Positions 53,638 through 63,011 of a stretch of 64,000 nt of DNA are shown here, in pieces. The number at the start of each line of letters is the position of its first letter. Positions within the stretch are counted from its first letter, which is position 1. Below the pieces are notes generated by a model. The model worked only from the letters and a program-made list of their open reading frames with translations, searched no databases and was not told the origin of the DNA. The stretch comes from Aquipseudomonas guryensis. GTDB taxonomy: Bacteria; Pseudomonadota; Gammaproteobacteria; Pseudomonadales; Pseudomonadaceae. The DNA is taken from positions 1-64,000 of the forward strand of contig NZ_JACJFN010000005.1 in assembly GCF_014164785.1 (NCBI RefSeq), written 5' to 3'. The translations under genes and the position numbers were made by a program.

Positions 53638-56193
53638 ATGAACAGCACAGATACCTCCACAGACCAGCAGCGGCTGATCATCATCGGCAACGGCATGGTC
53701 GGCCATCACTGCGTCGAACAACTGATCGAGCGCGGCGCACTCGCCCGCTATCAGGTCCATGTGTTCAGCGAAGAGCCGCTGCGCGCCTATGACCGCGTGC
53801 ACCTCTCCGAATACTTCACCGGCCGCGATGCCGAATCCCTGGCCCTCAGCGCTGCCGAGCTGTACCAGACGCCGGGCGTGAGCCTGCACCTCGGCGTGCC
53901 GGTGCTGGAGATCGACCGCGAGCGCCGCGAAGTGATCACCGCCGAAGGCAGCTTCCCCTACGACCAGTTGGTGCTGGCCACCGGTTCCTACCCCTTCGTA
54001 CCGCCGATTGAAGGGGCCGAAGGCGATTCGCGCCTGGTCTACCGCACCCTGGCCGACCTCGACACCATTCAGGCCGCCGCCAAGAGCGCGCGCCGTGGCG
54101 TGGTGGTCGGTGGTGGCCTGCTCGGCCTGGAAGCGGCCAACGCATTGAAGTCCCTGGGCCTGGAAGCCCATGTGGTGGAATTCGCCCCGCGCCTGATGCC
54201 GGTGCAACTGGATGATCATGGCGGCCTGGCACTCAAAGCCCAGATCGAAGCCCTGGGCGTCAGCGTGCACCTGTCGCGCGGCACCCAGTCGATCACTCCG
54301 GGCAGCGAGTACCGCTACCGGATGAACTTCGCTGGCGACGAGTTCCTGGAAACCGACCTGATCGTGTTCTCCGCCGGCATCCGCCCGCAGGACGCCATCG
54401 CCAAGCAGTGCGGCCTTGAACTCGGCCCGCGCGGAGGCGTGGCCATCGACAGCCAGTGCCGCACCAGCGACCCGGCCATCTATGCCATCGGCGAGTGCGC
54501 GGCGTGGAACGGTGGCATCTTCGGCCTGGTTGCACCGGGCTACCAGATGGCCCGCAGCGTCGCCACCCAGCTGTGCGGCGAGGACAGCGAGCCGTTCATG
54601 GGCGCAGACATGTCGACCAAGCTCAAGCTGCTCGGCGTCGACGTCGGCTCCATCGGCGATGCCCATGGTGCCACCGCCGGTTCGCGCAGCTACCGCTTCA
54701 TCGACGAAGCCACGGCCAGCTACCGCCGCTTGGTCGTCTCCGCTGACGGCAAGCAGGCCCTCGGCGCCGTGCTGGTCGGCGACAACAGCTACTACGACAC
54801 CCTGCTGCAGTACGTGCAGAACGGCATCAAGCTGCCGGCCGACCCGTCCTGCCTGATTCTGCCGCAAGGCGAAGGCGCCCCGGCGCTGGGCGCGGATGCC
54901 CTGCCGGACACCGCCACCATCTGTTCCTGCCACAACGTCAGCAAGGGCGCGATCTGCTCGGCGATCGACGGCGGCTGCGGCGACCTGGCCGGGCTCAAGG
55001 CCTGCACCAAGGCCGCCACTGGCTGCGGCGGCTGCTCGGCGCTGCTCAAGCAGGTGTTCGAGCACGAGCTGACAGCACGCGGTGTGGTGGTCGACAAGAG
55101 CCTGTGTGAACACTTCGCCTACACCCGCCAGGAGCTGTACGGCATCGTCCGCGTCGAAGGCATCGAGAGCTTCGAGGCGCTGCTGGCCAAGCACGGCCGT
55201 GGCCATGTCGGCTGCGATATCTGCAAGCCGGCGGTAGGTTCGATCCTCGCGTCCTGCTGGAACCGCTCGATCACCGATCCGGCGCTGGTGCCGCTGCAGG
55301 ACACCAACGACACCTTCATGGCCAACATGCAGAAGAACGGCACCTACTCGGTGGTGCCGCGTATTCCCGGTGGCGAAATCACCCCGGACGGCCTGCTGGC
55401 CATCGGCGCGGTGGCGAAGAAATACGACCTCTACACCAAGATCACCGGCGGCCAGCGCATCGACTTGTTCGGCGCGCAGCTGCACGAACTGCCGGACATC
55501 TGGGCCGAACTGATCGCCGCCGGCTTTGAAACCGGCCACGCCTACGGCAAGTCGCTGCGCACGGTTAAGTCCTGCGTCGGCAGCACCTGGTGCCGCTACG
55601 GCGTGCAGGACAGCGTGGGCATGGCACTGCTGCTGGAGGACCGCTACAAGGGCCTGCGTTCGCCGCACAAGATCAAGTTCGCGGTCAGCGGCTGCACCCG
55701 CGAATGCGCCGAGGCGCAAAGCAAGGACGTTGGCGTGATCGCCACCGAGAACGGCTGGAACCTCTATGTGGCGGGCAACGGCGGCATGCGCCCACGCCAT
55801 GCCGAGCTGTTCGCCACCGATCTGGATGACGAAACCCTGATCCGCTATATCGACCGCTTCCTGATGTTCTACGTACGCACCGCCGACCGTCTGCAACGCA
55901 CCTCGGTGTGGCGCGAGTCGCTGGAAGGCGGCCTGGATTACCTCAAGGCAGTGATCATCGACGACAGCCTCAATCTCGGCGCCGAACTGGAAGCGCAGAT
56001 GCAGCTGGTGATCGACCGCTACGAGTGCGAATGGGCCAACGCCCTGAAGGACCCGGAGAAGCTCAAGCGCTTCCGCACCTTCGTCAACGAAAAGGGTGGC
56101 GACCCGGATATCCAGTTTGTCGAGGAACGCGGCCAGCGCCGCCCAATCAGCGCCGCCGAACTGCAACGTATTCCAGTCGAGGAGGTGGTCTGA
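53638..56193 (+). CDS. nirB: Assimilatory nitrite reductase [NAD(P)H], large subunit
   Basis: This 851-residue protein has an N-terminal FAD/NAD(P)H oxidoreductase (IIIGNGMVGHHCVEQL, VVVGGGLLGLEAANAL), a BFD-like [2Fe-2S] domain (Cys429, Cys431, Cys463, Cys466), a ferredoxin-like half domain and a sirohaem/[4Fe-4S] domain with Cys646, Cys652, Cys686 and Cys690 (CVGSTWC, SGCTREC). It reduces nitrite to ammonium in the cytoplasm. It is preceded by an attenuator and overlaps nirD by one base. Confidence 0.96.
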   Translation: MNSTDTSTDQQRLIIIGNGMVGHHCVEQLIERGALARYQVHVFSEEPLRAYDRVHLSEYFTGRDAESLALSAAELYQTPGVSLHLGVPVLEIDRERREVITAEGSFPYDQLVLATGSYPFVPPIEGAEGDSRLVYRTLADLDTIQAAAKSARRGVVVGGGLLGLEAANALKSLGLEAHVVEFAPRLMPVQLDDHGGLALKAQIEALGVSVHLSRGTQSITPGSEYRYRMNFAGDEFLETDLIVFSAGIRPQDAIAKQCGLELGPRGGVAIDSQCRTSDPAIYAIGECAAWNGGIFGLVAPGYQMARSVATQLCGEDSEPFMGADMSTKLKLLGVDVGSIGDAHGATAGSRSYRFIDEATASYRRLVVSADGKQALGAVLVGDNSYYDTLLQYVQNGIKLPADPSCLILPQGEGAPALGADALPDTATICSCHNVSKGAICSAIDGGCGDLAGLKACTKAATGCGGCSALLKQVFEHELTARGVVVDKSLCEHFAYTRQELYGIVRVEGIESFEALLAKHGRGHVGCDICKPAVGSILASCWNRSITDPALVPLQDTNDTFMANMQKNGTYSVVPRIPGGEITPDGLLAIGAVAKKYDLYTKITGGQRIDLFGAQLHELPDIWAELIAAGFETGHAYGKSLRTVKSCVGSTWCRYGVQDSVGMALLLEDRYKGLRSPHKIKFAVSGCTRECAEAQSKDVGVIATENGWNLYVAGNGGMRPRHAELFATDLDDETLIRYIDRFLMFYVRTADRLQRTSVWRESLEGGLDYLKAVIIDDSLNLGAELEAQMQLVIDRYECEWANALKDPEKLKRFRTFVNEKGGDPDIQFVEERGQRRPISAAELQRIPVEEVV

Positions 56194-56570
56194 TGGGCCA
56201 GTCGAGCGCAACCGCAACAGTCGAGCAAACCAGCGTGCAATGGCGCGCCCTGTGCAGCCGTGCCGATCTGGTGGCCAACTCCGGCGTGGTCGCCTGGGTC
56301 GACGGCGCCCAGGTGGCGCTGTTCTATCTGCCAGGCGAGGCCAGCGGCAAGCAGCTGTATGCCGTCGACAACCGCGACCCGAAGTCCGGCGCCAACGTCA
56401 TCGGCCGCGGCATCATCGGCAGCCTGGGTGGTGATCTGGTGATCGCTGCACCGCTGTACAAGCAGCACTACCGCCTGGAAGACGGCACCTGCCTGGAATA
56501 CCCGGAACAGCAGCTGCGCACCTGGCCGGTGCGCCTGCTGGGTGACACGGTGGAAATCGGCCTGGCCTGA
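56193..56570 (+). CDS. nirD: Assimilatory nitrite reductase, small subunit
   Basis: This 125-residue Rieske-like NirD starts at the ATG overlapping the nirB stop codon (TGATG) with GAGGAGG upstream. It has the NirD fold (WRALCSRADLVANSGVVAWVDGAQVALF, GRGIIGSLGGDLVIAAPLYKQHY) without the Rieske cysteines, as in classical NirD. It is the accessory subunit of NirB. The longer upstream frame overlaps nirB and is not used. Confidence 0.94.
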   Translation: MGQSSATATVEQTSVQWRALCSRADLVANSGVVAWVDGAQVALFYLPGEASGKQLYAVDNRDPKSGANVIGRGIIGSLGGDLVIAAPLYKQHYRLEDGTCLEYPEQQLRTWPVRLLGDTVEIGLA

Positions 56571-56595
56571 TCGCTCCACCCAGTAACTCATCGCG

Positions 56596-56640
56596 AGCCC
56601 GCGGCCCGCACCCTTTACGAGGTGCGGGTTGCGGGCTTTT
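56596..56640 (+). terminator. Rho-independent terminator of nirBD
   Basis: AGCCCGCGGCCCGCACC pairs with GGTGCGGGTTGCGGGCT around eight bases and ends in TTTT. Confidence 0.9.
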
Positions 56641-56733
56641 GCGTTGCATGGTCGTGCTCTGCAAAGCGTATTAGGATGACCACCCAAGCAAACTGTAAGA
56701 ACCTGGAATCAATACGCCGAAGGAACTTCGCGC

Positions 56734-57498
56734 ATGCGCCGCCCCCGCAACCCGATCCTGCTCGCCCTTTGCCTCGGCCTCAGCCTGAGCGGCATTGCCA
56801 GCCTCCAGGCCGAACAAGTCCAGGTGGCCGTGGCCACCAATTTCAGCGCGCCCATGCCGGCCATCGCCGAGGGCTTCGAACAGGCCACCGGACACACCCT
56901 GGTCGCCGCCTACGGCGCTACCGGGCAGCTCTACGCCCAGATCAAGAACGGCGCGCCCTTCGAAGTCTTTCTCGCCGCCGATGACAGCACCCCGGCCAGG
57001 CTGGAGAGCGAAGGCGAGAGCGTGGTCGGTTCGCGCTTCACCTACGCCATTGGCGCCCTGGCCCTTTGGTCGGCGCAGGAAGACTATGTCGACAGGCAAG
57101 GCGCCGTACTCAAGGCCAACCAGTTCCAGCACCTGGCCATCGCCAACCCGAAAACCGCCCCCTACGGCCTGGCCGCCACTCAGGTATTGGCCAAGCTGGG
57201 CCTGAGCCAGGCCGTGGCGCCCAAGCTGGTCGAGGGCCAGAACATCGCCCAGACCATTCAATTCGTAGCCAGCGGCAACGCCGAACTGGGCTTCGTCGCC
57301 CTGTCCCAGGTATACAAGGACGGCCGCCTGACTAGCGGCTCGGCCTGGCGCGTGCCGGCCGAGTTGCATGAACCAATCCGCCAGGACGCGCTGATCCTCA
57401 GCAAGGGCCAGAACAACCCGGCTGCCACGGCGTTGCTCGACTATCTGCGCAGCGAACCTGCGGCAGCGGTGCTGCGCTCCTACGGCTACCAGCTGTAG
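56734..57498 (+). CDS. modA: Molybdate-binding periplasmic protein ModA
   Basis: This 254-residue protein has a signal peptide (about 1-26, ending LQA) and the ModA blocks VAVATNFSAPMPAIAEGFE, GATGQLYAQIKNGAPFEVFLAADDSTP and AIANPKTAPYGLAATQVL. It captures molybdate for the ModBC importer. Molybdate is needed for the molybdenum cofactor of nitrate reductase, which fits its place behind nirBD. AAGGA lies upstream. Confidence 0.94.
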   Translation: MRRPRNPILLALCLGLSLSGIASLQAEQVQVAVATNFSAPMPAIAEGFEQATGHTLVAAYGATGQLYAQIKNGAPFEVFLAADDSTPARLESEGESVVGSRFTYAIGALALWSAQEDYVDRQGAVLKANQFQHLAIANPKTAPYGLAATQVLAKLGLSQAVAPKLVEGQNIAQTIQFVASGNAELGFVALSQVYKDGRLTSGSAWRVPAELHEPIRQDALILSKGQNNPAATALLDYLRSEPAAAVLRSYGYQL

Positions 57499-57518
57499 CC
57501 AGCGGCGCACGGCTTCTT

Positions 57519-57539
57519 GTAGGGTGCGCCGGGCGCACC
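57519..57539 (+). repeat. GTAGGGTGCGCC-class palindrome
   Basis: GTAG is followed by GGTGCGC-cgg-GCGCACC. It is a REP-type hairpin in the modA-modB gap. Confidence 0.85.
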
Positions 57540-57588
57540 GCGGCCTAGCACAGACCTGCAGCTGCCTGACGACAAGGAAAACCCCGCG

Positions 57589-58269
57589 ATGCCCCTCACC
57601 AGCGCCGACTTCGCCGCGATCTGGTTGACCCTGCAGCTGGCCACGCTGACCACCGTGCTCTTGCTGCTGATCGGCACGCCCATCGCCTGGTGGCTGGCGC
57701 GCACCCAATCCTGGTGGAAGGGCCCGGTCAGTGCCGTGGTCACCCTGCCCCTGGTGCTGCCGCCGACGGTGATCGGCTTTTACCTGCTGGTGACCATGGG
57801 CCCGCACGGGCCGATCGGCCAGCTCACCCAGAGCCTGGGGCTGGGCACCCTGCCCTTCAGTTTCGCCGGCCTGGTGGTGGGCTCGATCATCTACTCCATG
57901 CCCTTTGTCGTGCAGCCGCTGCAGAACGCCTTCGCCGCCATCGGCGAGCGCCCTCTGGAAGTCGCCGCCACCCTGCGCGCCAGCCCCTGGGATACCTTTT
58001 TCACGGTCGTCCTGCCGATGGCCAAACCGGGTTTCATCACCGCCGCCGTGCTGGGCTTTGCCCACACCATCGGCGAGTTCGGCGTGGTGCTGATGATCGG
58101 CGGCAACATCCCCGGCAAGACCAGCGTGGTCTCGGTGCAGATCTTCAACCACGTCGAAGCCATGGAATACGCCCAGGCCCACTGGCTGGCCGGCGGCATG
58201 CTGCTGTTCTCCTTCATCATCCTGCTGGCCCTGCACCTCAAGGGTCGCCTGCAGCCGGTACGGGTCTGA
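57589..58269 (+). CDS. modB: Molybdate ABC transporter permease ModB
   Basis: This 226-residue permease has five or six helices and the binding-protein-dependent transporter EAA-type loop (EVAATLRASPWDTFFTVVLPMAKPGFITA). The ModB feature TLPLVLPPTVIGFYLLVTMGP is present. It forms the membrane channel of the ModABC importer. AAGGA lies nine bases upstream and modC starts four bases after its stop codon. Confidence 0.94.
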   Translation: MPLTSADFAAIWLTLQLATLTTVLLLLIGTPIAWWLARTQSWWKGPVSAVVTLPLVLPPTVIGFYLLVTMGPHGPIGQLTQSLGLGTLPFSFAGLVVGSIIYSMPFVVQPLQNAFAAIGERPLEVAATLRASPWDTFFTVVLPMAKPGFITAAVLGFAHTIGEFGVVLMIGGNIPGKTSVVSVQIFNHVEAMEYAQAHWLAGGMLLFSFIILLALHLKGRLQPVRV

Positions 58270-58272
58270 GCC

Positions 58273-59382
58273 ATGAGCCATAACGCGACTTCGCCCGATA
58301 AGCGCCTGCTGGCGCGCTTGCGCCTGGAGCGTGGCGAGTTCCGCCTGGATGTCGACCTGGATCTACCGGGGCGTGGGGTCACTGCACTGTTCGGCCCGTC
58401 CGGCTCGGGCAAGACCAGCCTACTGCGCTGCGTCGCCGGCCTGGAGCGCGCCGAACTCGGCCAGCTGCGGGTCAACGGCGAATGCTGGCAGGACAGCGCC
58501 CGCCGCCACTTCCTCGCCCCGCACCAGCGCGCCCTGGGTTACGTGTTCCAGGAGGCCAGCCTGTTCGAGCACCTGTCGGTGCGCGGCAACCTGGAATATG
58601 GCCGCAAGCGTATTGCCGCCGAACAGCGCCGCGTCAGCCTGGAGCAGGCGCTGGCGCTGCTCGGCATCGAGCACCTGTTGGAGCGCCTGCCGGGCAAGCT
58701 GTCCGGTGGTGAACGGCAACGGGTCGCCATCGCCCGCGCACTGCTGACCAGCCCACGGCTGCTGCTGCTGGACGAACCTCTGGCCGCCCTCGACCCGCAG
58801 CGCAAGGCCGAGATCCTGCCTTACCTCGAGCGCCTGCACGACGAGCTGGAGATACCCGTGCTCTACGTCAGCCATTCGCCCGATGAAGTGGCGCGCCTGG
58901 CCGATCACCTGGTGCTGCTGGACCATGGCCAGGTGCAGGCCAGCGGTCCGGTGGAGGAGCTGCTGACGCGTCTCGATCTGCCCCTGGCGCACAGCGAGGA
59001 TGCCGGTGTGGTGGTACAGGCGCGGGTCAGCGGCCACGATGCGCACTATCAACTGCTCAGCCTGGACTTTCCCGACAGCCCGATTGGCCTGCGTATCGCC
59101 CATGCCCCGGTCGCCAGCGGCAAGCTGCTGCGGGTCAAGGTGCAGGCCCGCGATGTCAGCCTGAGCCTGGATAAACCGCAGCACAGCAGCATCCTCAACC
59201 TGCTGCCGGTCACCGTGCACAGCCAGGCGCCAGCGGACAACCCGGCCCATGTGCTGGTGCGCCTGGACATGCACGGCACGTCGCTGCTGGCGCGCATCAC
59301 CCGCTACTCGCGCGACCAGCTCGGCCTGCACGATGGCCAGCAGCTGTGGGCGCAGATCAAGTCGGTGGCGCTGCTGGCCTGA
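58273..59382 (+). CDS. modC: Molybdate ABC transporter ATPase ModC
   Basis: This 369-residue ATPase has Walker A FGPSGSGKTS, signature LSGGERQRVAIARAL, Walker B LLLLDEPLAALD and H-loop VSHSPDE. A C-terminal molybdate-binding Mop domain follows (about 300-366, SSILNLLPVTVHSQ). It powers ModB; the Mop domain may give feedback inhibition by molybdate, as known for related transporters. Confidence 0.95.
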   Translation: MSHNATSPDKRLLARLRLERGEFRLDVDLDLPGRGVTALFGPSGSGKTSLLRCVAGLERAELGQLRVNGECWQDSARRHFLAPHQRALGYVFQEASLFEHLSVRGNLEYGRKRIAAEQRRVSLEQALALLGIEHLLERLPGKLSGGERQRVAIARALLTSPRLLLLDEPLAALDPQRKAEILPYLERLHDELEIPVLYVSHSPDEVARLADHLVLLDHGQVQASGPVEELLTRLDLPLAHSEDAGVVVQARVSGHDAHYQLLSLDFPDSPIGLRIAHAPVASGKLLRVKVQARDVSLSLDKPQHSSILNLLPVTVHSQAPADNPAHVLVRLDMHGTSLLARITRYSRDQLGLHDGQQLWAQIKSVALLA

Positions 59383-59401
59383 TGGCTCACCCTCTCCCCA
59401 G

Positions 59402-59425
59402 CCCTCTCCCGTAAACGGGAGAGGG
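59402..59425. repeat. CCCTCTCCCG palindrome after modC
   Basis: CCCTCTCCCG-taaa-CGGGAGAGGG forms a perfect ten-base stem, with a partial direct copy just before it (59388-59399). It is the same class as 48914-48939. Confidence 0.8.
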
Positions 59426-59494
59426 TGCGGTCCATGCTTGTCCGTCGCCGCCGGGCACCCTACCATCCGGCCCACATTGTCGCCGAGCCCGATC

Positions 59495-60496
59495 ATGCGC
59501 GAACGCACCATCGCCAGCCATTTCATCCGCGCCGCCCTGGGCGGCGCCGAGCGTCAGGGCCTGGACTACAGCGCCCTGCTGCGTGAGCTGGGCATCCAGC
59601 CGGCGTTGCTGGAAGAACCCCGCGCACGCCTCGCTCCCGAGCAGTTCACCCGCCTGCTGCAAGGCCTGTGGCTGCTGCTCGACGACGAATACATGGGTTT
59701 TGGCCGCAGCCGCAGCAAGCGCGGCACCTTCGCCATGATGGGCCACGCGATCATCCACTGCCGCACCCTGGAAAAAGCCCTGGTGCGCGGCATGCTGTTC
59801 TACGACCTGTTCCCCGACGCCCCGCAGGTGCGCCTGCAACGCGAGGGCGAACTGGCTCGCCTGACCCTCGACAGTTCGCCGCTGTGGGACCCGGACCACT
59901 TCCTCACCGAAAGCCTGCTGGTGATCTGGCACCGCCTCGGTAGCTGGCTGATCGGCCAGCGCATCCGCCTGGAAGAAGCCAGCTTCGCCTATGCCGAACC
60001 GGCACACAGCGGCGAGTACGACCTGCTGTTCCCCTGCCCACGGCGCTTCGATGCCGCCAGCACCAGCCTGCTGTTCCATGGCCGCTACCTGAACATGCCG
60101 CTGCTGCAGGACGAGCGCACGCTCAAGCAGTTTCTTGAACACTCACCGGCCGACCTGCTGGCCCGCCCCGATGGCGGCGATAGCCTGACCAGCCGCATCC
60201 GCCGCCTGCTCGGCCGCGACTGCGCCAACTGGCCCGATCTCGAACAGGTCGCCCAGCAGCTGCATATCAGCCCGCAGACCCTGCGCCGCCACCTACGCGA
60301 GGAAGGCAGCAGCTTTCAGGAACTCAAGGACCACCTGCGTCGCGACCTGGCCATCTATCACTTGGGCCGCGACGAACTGTCGATCCAGGCATTGGCCGAA
60401 CAGCTCGGTTTCTCCGAACCCTCGGCCTTCCACCGCGCCTTCAAGAAATGGACCGGACTGACTCCCGGCGCCTATCGCGCACATCAGGACAACTGA
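59495..60496 (+). CDS. AraC-family regulator with AraC-type ligand domain (OruR/VirS-like)
   Basis: This 333-residue protein has an N-terminal Arabinose_bd/DUF type sensor (LRELGIQPALLEEPRARLAPEQFTRLLQGLW ... FPCPRRFDAASTSLLF) and a C-terminal AraC DNA-binding domain (DLEQVAQQLHISPQTLRRHLREEGSSFQELKDHLRRDLAIYHL, SIQALAEQLGFSEPSAFHRAFKKWTGLTPGAYR). The same architecture is found in OruR, VirS and many catabolic regulators. The target is unknown. The frame is open upstream, but it overlaps modC there. Confidence 0.9.
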   Translation: MRERTIASHFIRAALGGAERQGLDYSALLRELGIQPALLEEPRARLAPEQFTRLLQGLWLLLDDEYMGFGRSRSKRGTFAMMGHAIIHCRTLEKALVRGMLFYDLFPDAPQVRLQREGELARLTLDSSPLWDPDHFLTESLLVIWHRLGSWLIGQRIRLEEASFAYAEPAHSGEYDLLFPCPRRFDAASTSLLFHGRYLNMPLLQDERTLKQFLEHSPADLLARPDGGDSLTSRIRRLLGRDCANWPDLEQVAQQLHISPQTLRRHLREEGSSFQELKDHLRRDLAIYHLGRDELSIQALAEQLGFSEPSAFHRAFKKWTGLTPGAYRAHQDN

Positions 60497-60526
60497 ACCA
60501 CCACCCCGCCGCATGGATGCCGCCCT

Positions 60527-61045
60527 ATGAAACGCCCGCGCAAACGCTATCTCCTGCTCGCCCTGTGCCTCGCCTGGCTGCTCGCTCCCGAGTGGCCGCA
60601 GGTGCCGGTGCAGGGCGCCAGCAGCAAGGACTGGCACCCCAAGAGCTTCTGGTTCGAACCCTGGGGCCGCTCCGGCGTGCACAAGGGCATCGACATCTTC
60701 GCCCGCACCGGTACGCCTGTAGTGGCGCCAAGCTATGGCCTGGTCCTGCTGCGCGGCGAAATCGCCATGGGTGGCAAGGTGCTGGTGGTGCTCGGGCCGA
60801 AATGGCGCCTGCATTACTTCGCCCACCTCGACAGCCAGAGCGCCTGGCCCGGCCAACCCGTGCTACCTGGCAGCCTGCTGGGCACGGTCGGTGATAGCGG
60901 TAATGCGCAGGGCAAGCCGCCGCACCTGCACTATTCCATTGTCAGCCTGCTGCCCTATTTCTGGCGTGCCAATGGCAGCAGCCAGGGCTGGAAGAAGATG
61001 TTCTATCTCGACCCCAGCCAGGTCATTGGTGCAGCCAGCGATTAA
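60527..61045 (+). CDS. M23-family (LytM-type) zinc metallopeptidase
   Basis: This 172-residue secreted or anchored protein has an N-terminal hydrophobic segment (about 8-22) and LytM zinc ligands in GVHKGIDIFARTGTPVVAP and in PHLHYSI. The catalytic HxH motif is present, so it is probably an active peptidoglycan endopeptidase rather than a degenerate activator. It starts 30 bases after the AraC gene and may be co-transcribed. Confidence 0.88.
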   Translation: MKRPRKRYLLLALCLAWLLAPEWPQVPVQGASSKDWHPKSFWFEPWGRSGVHKGIDIFARTGTPVVAPSYGLVLLRGEIAMGGKVLVVLGPKWRLHYFAHLDSQSAWPGQPVLPGSLLGTVGDSGNAQGKPPHLHYSIVSLLPYFWRANGSSQGWKKMFYLDPSQVIGAASD

Positions 61046-61142
61046 GCCCGTCCGCAACACCAGCCCGCCGGACCGATGAACTGCCTTGAATAGCCCATCG
61101 ATTCCGGTAGGCTCAGCAACTTTCTTCAAAGGAGTACACCCC

Positions 61143-61424
61143 ATGGCCAAAGCCACTGCCCGTCACATCCTGGTTGCCAGCGAAGCCAAGTGCAACGAAC
61201 TGAAAGCCGCCATCGAAGCCGGCGCCGACTTCGCCCAGGTCGCCAAAGACAACTCCACCTGCCCGTCCAGCCGCCAGGGCGGCGACCTCGGTTCCTTCGG
61301 CCCAGGCCAGATGGTTCGCGAGTTCGACACCGTGGTGTTCAGCGCACCGATCAACGTGGTGCAAGGCCCGGTGAAAACCCAGTTCGGCTACCACCTGCTG
61401 GAAGTCACCAGCCGTCAGGACTGA
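61143..61424 (+). CDS. ppiC: Parvulin-type peptidyl-prolyl isomerase PpiC
   Basis: This 93-residue single parvulin domain (ARHILVASEAKCNELKAAIEAGADFAQVAKDNSTCPS, GGDLGSFGPGQMVREFDTVVFS, TQFGYHLLEVTSRQD) has full family length and no signal peptide, matching cytoplasmic PpiC. AGGAG lies eight bases upstream of the ATG. Confidence 0.95.
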   Translation: MAKATARHILVASEAKCNELKAAIEAGADFAQVAKDNSTCPSSRQGGDLGSFGPGQMVREFDTVVFSAPINVVQGPVKTQFGYHLLEVTSRQD

Positions 61425-61549
61425 TAGCTTCACCCGCCCTGGCCGCGCCCGGGGCGGGATTCCCCCTCGCTAGATCCCACCGCACGCTCAATCCGGTCAC
61501 TCTGCCCCACACGCCTATACTGGCTGCACCGCAACCCTGATTGCCACGC

Positions 61550-62281
61550 ATGCCTACAACCTACGTTCGCCTACTCTGCCTGCTCATCCTGCTGCTGCCG
61601 TTGCCCGCTTGGGCCGAAGCCTTGCAGCTGTTCAGCGTGCAGGCGCCGCCGCTGACCTCGAACGAACCAGGCCAGCAAGGCCTGGTGGGTGAAGTGGTAC
61701 TGGCCGCCCTGGCTGCCGAAAAGCTCGACTACACGTTGCACACGCCGCCTTGGCCACGAGCCCAGAAACAGGTGCAGGAGGGTCGCGACCTGCTGATCAT
61801 GCCGCTGTCACGCATTCCAGCGCGCGAGCAGCTGTACACCTGGATTGCACCGATCTATCACGTACAACGCGCCTTCTTCAGCCTCGGCACGCCGGTGCGT
61901 TCGATGGCCGAAGCGCGCCTGCAACTGCACAAGGTCGGCGTCGGCCTGGGCAGCGCGCAGCACCAGCAATTGCTCGACGCCGGTTTCCGCGAAGACCAGC
62001 TGCTGGTGCTGAAGATCGATGAGAACCCGGCGCTGATGCTGGAAATGGGCCGCCTGGACGCCTGGTTCAACGGTATTCCCGAAGCCCGCTATTTCTGGGA
62101 GAAAGTCGGCAAGCATGAACTGCGCAACAGCCCACCCATGACTGGTAACGATCTCTATCTGGCCTGCTCGCTGGAGTGCGACCCGGACCTGGTGGACAGC
62201 CTGCGCCGGCGCCTGCAGCTGATGCAGGAGTCTGGCGAAGTGGCGCGCATCCAGGCCCGCTACGCCCGCTATACCGACTGA
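61550..62281 (+). CDS. Periplasmic solute-binding protein (SBP_bac_3 family)
   Basis: This 243-residue protein has a clear signal peptide (LLCLLILLLPLPAWA) and the family 3 fold (GLVGEVVLAALAAEKLDYTLHTPPWPRAQKQVQEGRDLLIMPLSRIPAREQLYTW). No transporter genes adjoin. Orphan proteins of this type are common in Pseudomonas, and their ligands are unknown. TTG 61541 is an alternative start. Confidence 0.85.
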   Translation: MPTTYVRLLCLLILLLPLPAWAEALQLFSVQAPPLTSNEPGQQGLVGEVVLAALAAEKLDYTLHTPPWPRAQKQVQEGRDLLIMPLSRIPAREQLYTWIAPIYHVQRAFFSLGTPVRSMAEARLQLHKVGVGLGSAQHQQLLDAGFREDQLLVLKIDENPALMLEMGRLDAWFNGIPEARYFWEKVGKHELRNSPPMTGNDLYLACSLECDPDLVDSLRRRLQLMQESGEVARIQARYARYTD

Positions 62282-62441
62282 ATCGACCAAGCCTTCATCT
62301 GCCAGTCATCCGCACGGCAGCCAAAACCGAAGCCATCAGTCGGAATGCAGCTGCACGACACTGGCAGAAACTCACTATTCAAGACCTGCCGCGCCGTGGA
62401 AACTGCGCCCGACCACTGCAAGCCACAAGGAAGTTCCTGCC

Positions 62442-62831
62442 ATGCACGCGCAATCACCCGCCGCTACACCTGCCACTCGTCCTGCCTTGCCCAAACTCAA
62501 GCTGGTGCTGCATAGCCTGTCACTACTCGCGGCGGCCTTGGTGGCCTACGGTTTCTGGTCCAGCCTGCCGGCTTTCGCTGACGTTTTCAGCAGCTTCGGT
62601 GCAGAACTACCCCTATTGACCCAGTTGGTCGTGGATTATCCGCAAGCGGTATGGAACATCCTGCGCAGCAGCCTGGCCCATCAACTGGCCTGGTTGCTGC
62701 TATGGGTTGCGGTGCGCGAGCGCTGGGCCCATATCGGCCTGCTGCTCGCGAGCTTGCTGGCCTGGCTCCTGGTTGCCCTGCAGATCGTTGCGGTTTATCT
62801 GCCGATTTTCAGTCTCAGTACGGTGGGGTGA
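62442..62831 (+). CDS. Small inner-membrane protein of unknown function
   Basis: This 129-residue protein has three predicted helices (LVLHSLSLLAAALVAYGFW, SLAHQLAWLLLWVAVRER, IGLLLASLLAWLLVALQIVAVYL) and a Thr/Pro-rich N-terminus. AAGGAAG lies eight bases before the ATG, supporting expression. No family was recognised. Confidence 0.7.
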   Translation: MHAQSPAATPATRPALPKLKLVLHSLSLLAAALVAYGFWSSLPAFADVFSSFGAELPLLTQLVVDYPQAVWNILRSSLAHQLAWLLLWVAVRERWAHIGLLLASLLAWLLVALQIVAVYLPIFSLSTVG

Positions 62832-63011
62832 GGCGGCACCAGCCGATTCTTGCACCTGACGTGCGGCCACGCCGGCACGCTGCCTGGCTCCCGCAGCAGG
62901 CTATGCTTGTTGCAGATGAAGCCTTGCATCCATGCAGGCTCATGCAGCCTGGGAGGTGGTAATGGCCAACGAGCACACAGCGTCCATCCCTATATCACCG
63001 AGGTAAACGCC

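Noticed and set aside
53581..56217. 878-residue open frame on the minus strand
   Set aside because: It is antisense to nirB, which has all cofactor motifs; the open frame follows from codon bias.
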